Shown piece after piece: positions 13,930-24,313 of a stretch of 64,000 nucleotides of DNA. Origin of the DNA: Pelobates cultripes. Its lineage: Eukaryota > Chordata > Amphibia > Anura > Pelobatidae. Each line of letters begins with the position of its first letter. Position 1 is the first letter of the stretch. The stretch covers positions 19,825,778 to 19,889,777 of the forward strand of contig OW240921.1 in NCBI GenBank assembly GCA_933207985.1. The letters run 5' to 3'. The notes under the pieces are model-generated. The model did no database searches and was not told where the DNA came from. It saw only the letters and a program-made list of their open reading frames with translations. The position numbers were made by a program, and so were the translations under genes.

Positions 13930-14350
13930 ATACCATATATTTCAGAATATTAGATGTACCCATATATTTTAACTAGAAATTTAGGGAAAAAAAGTTATAT
14001 GTCTAACCCCCTTTAGTGTGTCTTATTCTTCATTTAGTGTTTCTTATCACCCCTTTTGTATTTTTTGCCCTCTTGTGTCTTCTGCACCCCACCTTGTGTC
14101 TGTTTACCCCACCTTCTATTGTGGCTCTTACCTTCTATTGTGTAACATCATTTTGATTTTCTACCCAGTCTGCAAGAAGCTATTATCTGGAGTTGCTGTG
14201 AGGAGGGAGCTCTGTGCACCCCTATCGTACCAGACACTGGGACATTGCGATTGGTGGCACTTGGAATATGGGGCACAGACAGTATTTATCACCAATTTTA
14301 GGGTAAAAAAAACTGCACCCTATATTATAAAAAACATGGAAAATATTAGA
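13930..14350. mobile_element. Degenerate MITE with TATTTCAGAATATTAGATGTACCC-type ends
   Basis: The left end (CCATATATTTCAGAATATT then a TTTAGGGAAAAA segment) and right end (TTTTAGGGTAAAAA, CACCCTATATTAT) are imperfect inverted repeats. They resemble the common vertebrate MITE ends reading roughly ATTTTTCGGNNTATAAGACGCACC. Repeated CCCCACCTTNTGT words fill the interior. The 114-codon open frame inside is incidental. Confidence 0.5.
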
Positions 14351-14779
14351 GAGCTGATTTAAACCTTTACAGACAGAAGCAACATTATTGGCACTAGTAT
14401 TGGATGGATGTGAAGTTCCAAATTGTCAGTAGTATTCAAAGACAAAACTAACCATATGTTGTTTTGCTAATCACAGAAGCACATACTTCATTATTTTTAT
14501 TACATTTCATGAACGGGCCCTTACAATTTTTTATCTTCATAATTAACTCCACTGCACGTCATACATGAAAATCCTAGGAGGAAAACATTTAAATGAAGTT
14601 ATTACACTTCATTATCTTCATGGTAATAGGATTTAACAGAGCTATTGGGCTATATCTTCGACTAGTCTTTATTTTTAGAAAAAATAACACAAAGTGGATT
14701 TACAGCACAAAATTTATTATTTAAACATTGCTGTTTGGATGACATGCCCCATGAACAGGCTCACAAAATGAAACATTGT

Positions 14780-15220
14780 GCTTAAACTACGACTATGCTT
14801 GGGAAGCAGCAATGGCTATAGTATTCCACTGCCCAAATACATAAAACAAAACAAAAAACAAACATGCGTAGTGTGCACTCTCACTAATCTCTAAGCCAAG
14901 ATACATAAAACAAAACCAAATACATGCATACATATAAATATGCACAGACATATTACAGTGCTGCCGCCCGCATCACTTGTCCTCTGTTAAGGGTCAATAA
15001 GTGTGTAGGAGTTTAGTAAAACGTTCCCTTTTTGCTATTAGAAAGATCTCATGAGATATTTTTATTTTTATCTGAAAGAAGCAAGGTGAATCCTTAATGT
15101 AGACTCATCAACAGGTTTGCCATGATGGGGCAGGTGAGCTAACACTTTAATGGCCTTTGCAGTCGTACTAAAAGCTTCCTGTTATTTCAATGTGCACAGT
15201 GATTTGGGATATTGAGCAGG
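14780..15220 (+). repeat. Dispersed non-coding repeat (family also at 27077-27530)
   Basis: Shared landmarks in order are CAGCAATGGCTATAGTA, GTGCTGCCGCCCGCATCA, TTAAGGGTCAATAA, AGGTTTGCCATGATGGGG and a GGCCTTTGCAGT segment. The 27-kb copy has TGCTGCCGCCC, TTAAGGGTTAATAA, AGGTTTGCCTTGATG and GGCCATTGAAG in the same order. No coding capacity. Confidence 0.65.
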
Positions 15221-16238
15221 TAACATTTATGTTTTTATTTTCACATGCCCAAAGAACCCAAAGCAGGTATCTTTACAAATTTCATGCCGGACAGTGAACT
15301 TACTCACTTACTAATAAGCAAGTTTCCTATTTATAAGTAAATGTCCGACAGGGCACAGGATGTGTCAGGCTGCCTGGAATTCTGTCAACTGACATGTATC
15401 ACCTAGGTTATGTTCATGTGTTTTAGTTTTAATGGATTCAACAAAAGAAAAAAGTCATATTATGTACACAAATACTCCATACACTTCTACAACAGAAAAA
15501 CCCGAATTCATATTATGTACACCAATTCTAAAAACTGAATTCATATTCTGTGCAAAAAAAACCCATCCATAATCCATATTATGTACATTAATAAAAACAA
15601 AACAATTAATCAAGAAAAAAATTAATATGTCCCAAATCCAGACCACATCAAGGATCAATACTTAGTAAAAAAAAAAAAATCTAAGGTACCCCCTACCATG
15701 GTCCATACTACTGTGAAAGGTTTTGGTTAACCTGCCTTGGCAGTTACAAGATCTCTTAAAGAAGAAAAGAAAATGAAAAACCAAAATAGGGAAAAAAATG
15801 AAAAATATATTTAAATAAACAGGTGTAAGAAATTAAAATTCATCTATCTGTCAGGGCTTTTAATAAAAGTGAGAATTTCCAGTGAATTAAAGTAAATTTC
15901 AAATTTAAGGTTAAAAAAGAAAAACTGTAAAAATTCTCTAAGACAACTATGCTTTCCTTTACCTAAATTTGAAATTCACATTCAATTCAATTAGAATTCT
16001 CACTTTAGGGAATAGTTCTGTATGTCGTTAGCCATCTGTCTATCTCTGTATCCATCTGTTCATCTTTCTTTGTATCTGTCTGTCTGTACATCAAATAACA
16101 AATACTGCAATCGTAACTTAGTATCCTAATTATTGACAATGAATAATTCTCTCACTAGACATTACATTTTGTAAAACTAGACACAGATAACAATAAATTA
16201 TAAAAGGTTAGAGACCTCCAATTCTAGATATTCTCTAC
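15221..16238. other. AT-rich sequence without recognised genes
   Basis: Positions 15450-15600 contain an imperfect repetition of ATTCATATTATGTACA. The rest, including the region directly downstream of the minus-strand signal-peptide exon, shows no exon I can defend. Confidence 0.4.
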
Positions 16239-16290
16239 CTGAATACGAGAAAGCAGCAGGAATGATTGTAAGAAGCAGTAAGACTCTCAT
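16239..16290 (-). CDS. Candidate signal-peptide first exon of a secreted protein
   Basis: On the minus strand an ATG at 16290 opens MRVLLLLTIIPAAFSYS, a basic residue followed by a hydrophobic run and small residues, which is a textbook secretory signal peptide. It is followed directly by a splice donor (G|GTAGAG) after 52 coding bases, leaving phase 1. A phase 1 intron right after the signal peptide is usual in Ly6/PLAUR and in many other secreted-protein and immunoglobulin-type genes. The Ly6/PLAUR half-domain exon about 4.1 kb downstream on the same strand is phase 1 on both sides and would fit. An immunoglobulin-type leader exon cannot be excluded, and with no promoter or transcript evidence the exon is only a candidate. 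Confidence 0.45.
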
Positions 16291-16520
16291 CCTGAGGCTG
16301 GCTCTGGTGACTTGAGGACAGGTGACAATGTACCGTCATTCAGTAAGACACAGGCACACAAGGGCTATTCCTCCGGGAATCAACGAGGGATACAGGTGCA
16401 GAAGGAAATTACTTTAAATAAAACAAAATAAAATATTTGGGTAAATAGTTGGTAGGGATTATTTGAATACCATTGAATCATCCTAGTATCAAGCTTTTAT
16501 TTAGTTTCAGTCATCTTTCT

Positions 16521-16549
16521 ATTCTATATATATATATATATATATATCT
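16521..16549. repeat. (TA)n microsatellite
   Basis: Uninterrupted TATATA run of about 24-28 bases ending near CTATATC. Confidence 0.8.
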
Positions 16550-16924
16550 ATATCAATTGTACGTACTAAAGACTGCAAAATTAAGGCTAATAGCCAAGTT
16601 GTGACAATAGCTGTGTTGTAAATAATTGCCAACTGCATTCCAAATGCTTATAAACATGTGTATTTTTTTATTAAATATGACATAAAAAGTCAGTAAATAA
16701 ATGCACATATATTTAGGTATTTATATAAACTAGATTCTGCAATCTAGTTGAATAACAGCAAAAATAATCAATGTACAACATAACCTCACAGAAAATTAAT
16801 AGATAGATACAAGAAATATATACAAATAGCCAGACAATAATAATGTCCTTTACCATAGAAATCCTGCAAACAGTGTTATACCTCTTCTGCTAGTGAGGAG
16901 TCAAGTCACAACTTAAATATCACC

Positions 16925-16955
16925 CAACATTTTGGCCTGCTGGCCTTTTTCAAGG
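16925..16955 (-). repeat. Hammerhead-like hairpin core in a dispersed repeat
   Basis: The minus strand reads CCTTGAAAAAGGCCAGCAGG then CCAAAATGTTG, with a GGCC/GGCC stem. It is a degenerate member of the CTGATGA-stem-GAAA motif set described in the findings. Confidence 0.45.
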
Positions 16956-17524
16956 CTGATGAACATTCCCACTGACAGCAATTAATAGTAAATATCCCCT
17001 CATGTGTATACAATAAACAGTATGAATTGAGACGACTCGGGTTGTATTAATAACTGTCTTCGACAAGTTTTCGAAATCAACGATTTTAACTCTAGATTAT
17101 AAATATTGGAGTGTAGCTTTTCAAATGTAGATTCTGTTTCCTTGGGTGAGATCATCAAGATTGAGGATCTCAGCCAATCTATCGCTCTCCCATGGGAAAA
17201 CATTCGGAGGCTACTGCGCATGAACGGCAAACTGCTGCACTGATTCAATCAGACGGTCTCTATGATCATATTCTGTTATTTCAGCGGAAGCGCCTCTAGT
17301 GGCTATCTGAGATATTTAACCAAGCAATTAAAACATTACTGTTATGCAGAACATTAAAGCGGGGATTATATATATAATGCTTTTGACAATGTTTTTGACA
17401 ATATATATATAATTCAAGTTACTTTTGAAACATTTTAGATGAAAATAGCCATTGTGGAAGAATAACAAAGTTGGATTTCCCTTTGTCAGTTTCCCACGAA
17501 TCCCAGTTTTGTGAATAGCCTATA
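16956..17524. other. AT-rich sequence, no supported gene
   Basis: An 82-codon antisense frame at 17000-17248 has no recognisable domain and probably belongs to a dispersed repeat. Short TATATA runs occur near 17370-17410. Confidence 0.35.
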
Positions 17525-17715
17525 GTCTCTCAGCTTGCAGAGCGTTTTACAGTGATGGCTAATGAGGGTTACTTACACTGGGATATAAACAGGCCTCCAC
17601 GTCCTGCCATACTGCATGCTATGTGAGTGATAAGAATGGGCGGCCCCTCTTTCATCAGAATTGCATCATGTTGCTGGCTGTTAGCAGGTGACTGTGTCCT
17701 GCAGCTAAGACATAA
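17525..17715 (-). repeat. Dispersed repeat, inverted copy of 11566-11720
   Basis: The reverse complement carries GGACACAGTCACCTGC, CAGCCAGCAACATGATGCA and TTCTGATGAAAG in the same order as at 11566-11720. Repeat family unnamed. Confidence 0.7.
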
Positions 17716-19254
17716 AGTTATTGATTCCAAGTTTATATGTTCTCTACAGTAAACAGCTAAATGTTCTATTAATAACACTTTGTTATTCTGTGTGTATTTA
17801 TTTTCTGCTTGGTGTTGTTCTCTGGTTTTCAGCTTGACAATGACAGAAAGTCCCCAGATACCCATGATCCGGCCTCAAGACCAGCATGTTGCTAATGTGG
17901 AAGTTACACTCCTAAATTAGCAATTTTAATTTTCTTATTTTTAATGCTTAAAAACACAAAAACACATTTAAAAAAAAAATGGGGATGGCATTAGGGGCAA
18001 GCTGGTGCCATAACCTATACAGCTTTAGTAGTTATACTGCTTAGTGCGCTATTTAATTCTTGAATATTTTGCTTTAATGAATTACTGGAAACTTGCATGC
18101 TATATTAAGGTGAGATACCTCTGCTATTTAACCTGTTAAAAGTGCAGCTTCAGAAGCTGGATATACCCTAAAGGACACAAACAATTGTTGCATTTTATTG
18201 CTGTTTGTGTTCAATTGCAATATTCATTTTTCTTATTTATTGCACCAACAATATATATATATATATATCTATATATATATATATACACACACACATTTTT
18301 ATTTATTATAAAATAATAAAATGCAAAACATTTAAATAAATTAATTTGTTGTTAATAGTTTGGGCAATAATAATATGTGCATATTGTGTCCAGCTTAGGA
18401 AAAGTAATTTAAAATAAATTAATGTGTGTGATTTACAGAGTACATAATATGTGTAGGATTTCAGTTTATCATTAAAGTTATAGGTCACAAAATACAAGGA
18501 GTAAAATGTAAATTTAATATAAAACTATTTTAGAAGTTGGTGTGTTTGTCTAGTAAGTTCAATAGCCATCACAGAAAACTAAATTGCCACACAAAAGTAT
18601 ATATTTACATAAACTAGTAATCACAGACTATTTACCTAAGGTTATTTTGACACTTTTTACGTACCTTTTGTACCACCAATCTCTGCTAAATATTATAGTA
18701 AAATTGTGTTTTTTTCTATTTTTTTATATACACACATATACCAAGGTGCTATTCCTCTACAAAACCCCATATTGTGTTCAGCTACATCTGCAGTGTTTAA
18801 TAATATCCCGATTGAATGCTTTTGACACTATATTGTTAAGCTACAATGCCAAATAAGAGACCAGACTTCCAATTTTGGAGTATTTTAACAGGTTGCTTAT
18901 TCAAACGACCCCTCAAAGGCATACCATTTCTTAAGGAAGACACCCCAGGGCATTTCAAAAGGCATATTTTAAACCTCAGCATAGGATCTGTTGCTAGATT
19001 GTACTAAGTGTAGTAGTAATAAGCATTTTTAAAGTTTTTTTACTTTTTTACTTTTTACAACTTGTTTTTACTTTTCTAAACTTTTTAAAACATTTTTAAT
19101 CTTAGCCCCTAACTAGCTTAACACTAATTTCCCAAATTTCCAGATAACTTCCACCCACCTTAGCGAATAAAAGAAATAATTTAAAAATATAACAATAATA
19201 TATCAAATAAGTGTTACCCCCCAAAAAAAAAAGTTATCCCTCAGGAGTTAAAAA
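17716..19254. other. AT-rich intergenic sequence with (TA)n at 18252-18300
   Basis: Contains a TATATA/ACACAC microsatellite (18252-18300) and A/T homopolymer tracts. No ORF with recognisable sequence. Confidence 0.4.
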
Positions 19255-19408
19255 AAAAAATTACATACATACACATAATCACAGATGTAAACACAATCAT
19301 AGATAAACACACATACAACCACAGACGCACACACACATGCAATCACAGACCTATACATGCAATCACATACATACACATAATCACGGACATATACACACAA
19401 TCATATAC
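19255..19408. repeat. ACACA/ATCACA-rich satellite, left part
   Basis: Irregular repeats of CATACACA and ATCACAGAC words. The array stops at the target-site duplication TATAC (19404-19408) of the Gypsy element and resumes at 24845. Confidence 0.8.
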
Positions 19409-19909
19409 TGTCACATATTCATCCACTTATAGAAATGTGGTTAATGACATTTACTGTCCACACAGGAAAAGTTGTGCCGAGCAGCAACCTAATTCACAGA
19501 AGGGTTAATGCTGAGCAGCAATTATGCAAATGAAACCTGGTAACTGACTTTGGGGTCAAAGGCCGGTTACAGCCTATCAGAACTAAAGGAGGGGTATTTA
19601 GGCCCAGTTCTCAGCCTGCTCAGTGCCCTGTTGTGGTTTCCCTTGTGGTTGTCCGAGAGCGCGTTCCTGTTTATAGTTTTCTACCTGGTTTTTGACTTTG
19701 GCTTTGTTTATTGACTTCTCTATATTCTGGTATCCTGACTCCTGGCTTTCCTCATCGCTGTGTCCCTTTCTGTGTTCCCTGACCTCGGCTAGTATTTTTG
19801 ACTATTCTTTGTACGTTAAATCCGGCCATTCTAAGGACCGGTAATACGTTACTTATTTGTCATCCGTGCTGTACAGTTCTACGTGCTGGATCAAACAGTA
19901 ATCCTGACA
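19409..19909 (+). repeat. 5' LTR of the Gypsy element (501 bp)
   Basis: Begins TGTCACATATTC and ends ATCCTGACA, where homology with the 3' LTR stops. A TATTTAGG sequence near 19597 is a plausible core promoter box. The sequence after the LTR (TTACGACAGGGCC) has no TGG and does not look like a usual tRNA primer site. Confidence 0.9.
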
Positions 19910-19991
19910 TTACGACAGGGCCATAGATCCTGTAGAACTGTGTCAGCACATAGCTGCTTGCAAGAGGAAATTAGAGGAGAATGATCACCGC

Positions 19992-20852
19992 ATGGATCAA
20001 TTCACTCAGGCTTTAAGTACGCTTCTCGCTAGAACGGAGCATCTGCAGCCTGCAGCGTCTCCTCCTATAGCACCTCTACCCTGTGTACCTCCACCCACTG
20101 TTAATAGGACTCCTTGCATCTCCTTATCACCATCCCTACAGTTTGATGGCAATATCCAGGAATGCAGGGGTTTTCTTAATCAGGTGGAGTACCATTTTGA
20201 GGCCTCACCAGGGTCATTCCCCACGGACAGAGCAAGAATTGGTTATCTAATGAATCAATTAAAGGGCAAGGCCCTTGCCTGGGCTAATCCATTGTGGGAG
20301 AGTAATCGGAGCATAGCTCATAATTACCAGGAATTCCTTGCCGAATTCAAGCTCACGTTTGAGCCATTGGGTAGAGAGGATGACGCCTCCACTGCCCTAA
20401 TGCACATCAGACAAGGTAACCGGTCTATCTCGGATTATGCTATTGAATTCCGTACCTTAGCTTCCGAGGTAGACTGGACTAACAATGGGTTAATCTCAGC
20501 ATTCAAAAAGGGTCTCTCAGAGACTATACTAGATGAGATAGCCACTAAAGAATTAAAGAGTCTTAACGAATTTATTACGTTTGTCATGCATATTGATAAT
20601 AGGTTAAGACTCAGAGAAGTCACCAGAAGCAAGACCAGACGTACGGCTATGTCCCTAGCACCTCAATTCACTAAACCTGTTTTGTCTAACCTCCCTGTAC
20701 AGTCCGAACCTGAACCTATGCAGTTGGGGGTCACTAGACTGTCAGAGGCCGAAAAACAGTATAGGAGAAGGGAGGGGTTATGCCTATATTGCGGTAGAAA
20801 GGGACATATGATAACTAATTGTCCAGTGCGTCCGGAAAACTTCCGCACCTAA
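19992..20852 (+). CDS. gag: Gag polyprotein of the Gypsy chromovirus
   Basis: 286 codons. Residues about 45-200 form the capsid-like Gag region of Ty3/Gypsy elements (FDGN motif, FLNQVEYHF, WANPLWE, FEPLGREDDAS). The C-terminus holds one CCHC zinc knuckle, CLYCGRKGHMITNC, with C264, C267, H272 and C277, for packaging element RNA. Gag forms the cytoplasmic particle in which reverse transcription occurs. The stop at 20850-20852 lies 34 bases inside the pol frame, which is -1 relative to gag. The overlap holds GGAAAAC, similar to the GGGAAAC shift site of Sushi-ichi/PEG10, so pol is probably made by frameshifting. The start was chosen because MDQFTQAL matches the usual Gag N-terminus. Confidence 0.92.
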   Translation: MDQFTQALSTLLARTEHLQPAASPPIAPLPCVPPPTVNRTPCISLSPSLQFDGNIQECRGFLNQVEYHFEASPGSFPTDRARIGYLMNQLKGKALAWANPLWESNRSIAHNYQEFLAEFKLTFEPLGREDDASTALMHIRQGNRSISDYAIEFRTLASEVDWTNNGLISAFKKGLSETILDEIATKELKSLNEFITFVMHIDNRLRLREVTRSKTRRTAMSLAPQFTKPVLSNLPVQSEPEPMQLGVTRLSEAEKQYRRREGLCLYCGRKGHMITNCPVRPENFRT

Positions 20853-23800
20853 GAACCTTAAGGGGACAGATCTTAGGTGTGATGGAGTTGTCCTCTAACA
20901 AAAACAAAAGTAGATTCCTCCTTGAGGTAACTATTTCCATTGATAACAAGAAGTTTTCTTGCAGTGCCCTAATGGACTCAGGTGCTGCTGGAAATTTTAT
21001 TGATGTCCAGTTTATTAGGGGTAATGAGATACCGGTCAGGGAGAGACCTACGCCGCTAGCTGTAGAGGCTATTGATGGTAGACCACTCACACAACCGCTT
21101 ATAACCCACAAAACTGTCCCTATTACGATCTCCATTGGGGCCTCCCATAGGGAGGAGATGACGTTTCAGGTTATTACTTCTCCATCATGTCCTATCATAT
21201 TAGGGTTTCCGTGGCTGAGTAAGCACAATCCCTATATTGACTGGGCTAATGGGGAGATATTAGAATGGGGTAAAGAGTGTATGGGGAGATGTATAAAACC
21301 AGTACTAAAGAGATTGGATACTATTGACCTTCCCACTACCACTCCCCAAACTCCTGGAGTTCCCATACAATACCAAGAACTTCAGGAAGTGTTTAACAAG
21401 GCTCAATCCGATGTATTGCCTCCCCACAGAGCATATGACTGTGCCATTAACCTGTTTCCAGGCGCTATGCCACCTAAGGGGGCAGTTTATGCCTTATCTC
21501 CCCAGGAGAGTAAAATAATGGAGGAATACATCAAAGAATCCTTGAGCAAAGGGCACATAAGAAAGTCATCCTCACCAGCTGGTGCAGGATTCTTTTTTGT
21601 TGAGAAAAAGGGTGGTGAGTTACGCCCTTGCATAGACTACAGGGCACTTAATAAAATCACTGTAAAAAATGCATACCCTATTCCACTCATTTCCGAATTG
21701 TTCGATAGACTTCAGGGAGCTAAAGTATTTACTAAGCTTGACCTTAGGAGCGCTTACAATTTGGTTAGAATTAAAGAGAATCATGAGTGGAAGACGGCAT
21801 TTAATACCCGTAGTGGACATTATGAATATCTGGTAATGCCATTTGGGTTATGCAACGCCCCGGCCGTATTCCAAGACTTTATAAATGATGTACTCAGGGA
21901 ATTCATTTACTCATTTGTCTTGGTTTATTTGGACGATATTTTGGTGTATTCCCCTGATCTTCAAACTCACCACTCCCATGTGAAACAGGTTCTGCAGACG
22001 TTGTTGAAAAATAAACTTTATTGTAAATTAGAAAAGTGCATATTTGACCAGCCTGAAGTCCACTTTTTGGGTTACAACATCTCTGCATCGGGATTTCAAA
22101 TGGATCCTAAAAAACTAGAGGCTGTACTACACTGGCCATTACCCTCTGGTTTAAAAGCTATACAAAGGTTTATTGGTTTTGCCAACTATTACAGAAGATT
22201 CATCAAGGGATTTTCTTCTGTAATAGCCCCAATCACAAATATGACTCGCAAAGGGGTTAGTAGCACGGTATGGTCCAAAGAGGCTGTGAATACTTTTGAG
22301 ACTCTTAAACAAAGATTTGCCTCTGCGGACATACTAAAACATCCTGACACCAGTAAACCTTTTATATTGGAGGTTGATGCATCCGAGACAGGGGTAGGGG
22401 CTGTTCTCTCTCAGAGAGAAAGCCAGGGAACACCATTGCATCCTTGTGGCTACTTCTCCAGAAAGATGTCTCCTGCTGAGCGCAACTATGATATTGGCAA
22501 TAGAGAACTGTTGGCCATTATTCTTGCCCTCAAGGAGTGGCAACATCTTTTGGAGGGTTCAAAGGACCCCCTGTTGATCATAACTGACCACAAAAATCTG
22601 GCATATATAGGGGATGCCAAACGTTTGTCTTCCAGACAGGCTAGATGGTCACTGTTCCTTTCACGTTTTAACTTTCTCATTACTTATAGACCTGATTCTA
22701 AAAATACCAAGGCTGATGCCTTGTCCAGGCAATTTGATAATGAGTCAGCTCCGGAACAGATGACATCTCCTATTATTCCAGCAGAGTGTATTATTGCTAC
22801 TACTGTCCTCTCACTGTCTTCTCCACTGCTTGGCACCATACTGGAGGCCCAGCCTCAGGCGCCCAGTGGTAAACCGTGTGATAAACTGTTCGTTCCCCTA
22901 TGTGAAAGGGTTAATATCATGAAAGTGTTCCATGACAATATAACTGCTGGACACCCGGGCATCAATAAGTCCACTGCCGCGATCACTAGATCATTTTGGT
23001 GGGATTCACTCAGGAAAGATGTAAAGGAGTATGTGCAGGCATGTTCTGTGTGTGCAGTTTCTAAGGTGACTCATGCACTTCCTTGTGGCCTGTTGCAGCC
23101 TCTTCCTGTTCCTGAGATTCCATGGTCCCACCTATCCATGGACTTTATTGTTGAGCTTCCTAGCTCTGCTGGGTTCACTATTATTCTCATGGTTGTAGAC
23201 CGATTTTCTAAGATGGCTCACTTCATTCCTCTCAAGAAGTTGCCATCTTCGCAAGATTTGGTCCTAATTTTCATACGTGAAATTGTCCGTTTGCATGGCA
23301 TCCCCCACAATATTGTGTCTGATAGGGGCTCTCAGTTTGTGTCCAGGTTCTGGAGGGCGTTCAGTAAACAATTGGGGATTGATCTCTCCTTCTCCTCCTC
23401 CTACCATCCACAGACCAATGGTACAGCTGAGGGGGCTAACCAGTCATTAGAAGTTTATTTGCGTTGTTTTATTAATAGCACACAAGACAATTGGTCCGAA
23501 CTACTCCCGTGGGCCGAGTTCGCTAGAAACAATGCTGTTCATGACTCCTCTGGGCACAGTCCATTTTTTGTCAATAATGGTAGGCATCCTACGGTTCTCC
23601 CTGCGGTATTTTCTGATACTGCCATTCCTGCTCTGGATGAGCGTCTGGCCTCCATTCGGGATACCTGGGTTAAGGTTCAAACTGCTCTAGGGGCTGCTGC
23701 TGAACGCTTCAAACATTTTGCTGATAAGCGTAGGAGTGCCAACCCGGTGTACCAAGTGGGGGACCGGGTTTGGTTGTCATCTCGCAACATCAAGCTTAAG

Positions 23801-24313
23801 GTCCCTAGCATGAAGTTTGCCCCCAGATTCCTTGGTCCCTATAGAGTGCTTCGTAGGATCAATCCAGTGTCTTACTCTCTGGCTCTTCCTGCATCTTTAG
23901 GGATTCCCAACACTTTTCATGTGTCCTTACTCAAACCTCTTGTCTGCAATAGATATACTGTTCCTTGTGTTCCTCCCCCTCCGGTGGTGGTGGGTGGTCA
24001 GGAAGAGTATGAGGTATCTTCTATCGTGGATTCTAGGTTTTCTCGGGGCACTTTACAGTACTTGGTTGTTTGGAAAGGTTACGGTCCTGCTGATCGTTCT
24101 TGGGTTTCGGCTCCTGACCTGCATGCGGGCCGTAAGATCCGCGCTTTTCACGCTAAATTTCCTCTCAAGCCTGGTCCTGTCCGCCCGGTGGGCGTTCTTC
24201 AGGTGGGGGGTAATGTCACATATTCATCCGCTTATAGAAATGTGGTTAATGACATTTACTGTCCACACAGGAAAAGTTGTGCCGAGCAGCAACCTAATTC
24301 ACAGAAGGGTTAA
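20819..24313 (+). CDS. pol: Pol polyprotein (protease, RT, RNase H, integrase, chromodomain)
   Basis: The frame opens after a stop at 20816-20818 and runs 1164 codons. Aspartic protease: DSG at residues 53-55. Reverse transcriptase: FTKLDLRSAYN near 304-314 and YLDD at 370-373. RNase H: D520 (ILEVDAS), E563 and D590 (ITDHKNL). Integrase: zinc-binding H705/H712 with C742/C745, catalytic D775, D835 and E871, and a GPY/F module near 1006-1010. Chromodomain: residues about 1062-1112 (EYEVSSIVDSR, YLVVWKGYG, SWV), which steers insertion to particular chromatin in this group. No ATG lies at the opening, so translation is presumably by frameshift from gag. The last 33 or so codons run into the 3' LTR. 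All catalytic residues are present. Confidence 0.94.
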   Translation: MSSASGKLPHLRTLRGQILGVMELSSNKNKSRFLLEVTISIDNKKFSCSALMDSGAAGNFIDVQFIRGNEIPVRERPTPLAVEAIDGRPLTQPLITHKTVPITISIGASHREEMTFQVITSPSCPIILGFPWLSKHNPYIDWANGEILEWGKECMGRCIKPVLKRLDTIDLPTTTPQTPGVPIQYQELQEVFNKAQSDVLPPHRAYDCAINLFPGAMPPKGAVYALSPQESKIMEEYIKESLSKGHIRKSSSPAGAGFFFVEKKGGELRPCIDYRALNKITVKNAYPIPLISELFDRLQGAKVFTKLDLRSAYNLVRIKENHEWKTAFNTRSGHYEYLVMPFGLCNAPAVFQDFINDVLREFIYSFVLVYLDDILVYSPDLQTHHSHVKQVLQTLLKNKLYCKLEKCIFDQPEVHFLGYNISASGFQMDPKKLEAVLHWPLPSGLKAIQRFIGFANYYRRFIKGFSSVIAPITNMTRKGVSSTVWSKEAVNTFETLKQRFASADILKHPDTSKPFILEVDASETGVGAVLSQRESQGTPLHPCGYFSRKMSPAERNYDIGNRELLAIILALKEWQHLLEGSKDPLLIITDHKNLAYIGDAKRLSSRQARWSLFLSRFNFLITYRPDSKNTKADALSRQFDNESAPEQMTSPIIPAECIIATTVLSLSSPLLGTILEAQPQAPSGKPCDKLFVPLCERVNIMKVFHDNITAGHPGINKSTAAITRSFWWDSLRKDVKEYVQACSVCAVSKVTHALPCGLLQPLPVPEIPWSHLSMDFIVELPSSAGFTIILMVVDRFSKMAHFIPLKKLPSSQDLVLIFIREIVRLHGIPHNIVSDRGSQFVSRFWRAFSKQLGIDLSFSSSYHPQTNGTAEGANQSLEVYLRCFINSTQDNWSELLPWAEFARNNAVHDSSGHSPFFVNNGRHPTVLPAVFSDTAIPALDERLASIRDTWVKVQTALGAAAERFKHFADKRRSANPVYQVGDRVWLSSRNIKLKVPSMKFAPRFLGPYRVLRRINPVSYSLALPASLGIPNTFHVSLLKPLVCNRYTVPCVPPPPVVVGGQEEYEVSSIVDSRFSRGTLQYLVVWKGYGPADRSWVSAPDLHAGRKIRAFHAKFPLKPGPVRPVGVLQVGGNVTYSSAYRNVVNDIYCPHRKSCAEQQPNSQKG

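Noticed and set aside
17000..17248. 82-codon antisense ORF as a possible exon
   Set aside because: No recognisable domain and no convincing splice sites; sits in a dispersed repeat with a hammerhead-like hairpin nearby.
21620..22680. Antisense ORFs inside the Gypsy pol gene
   Set aside because: Shadows of the real pol frame.
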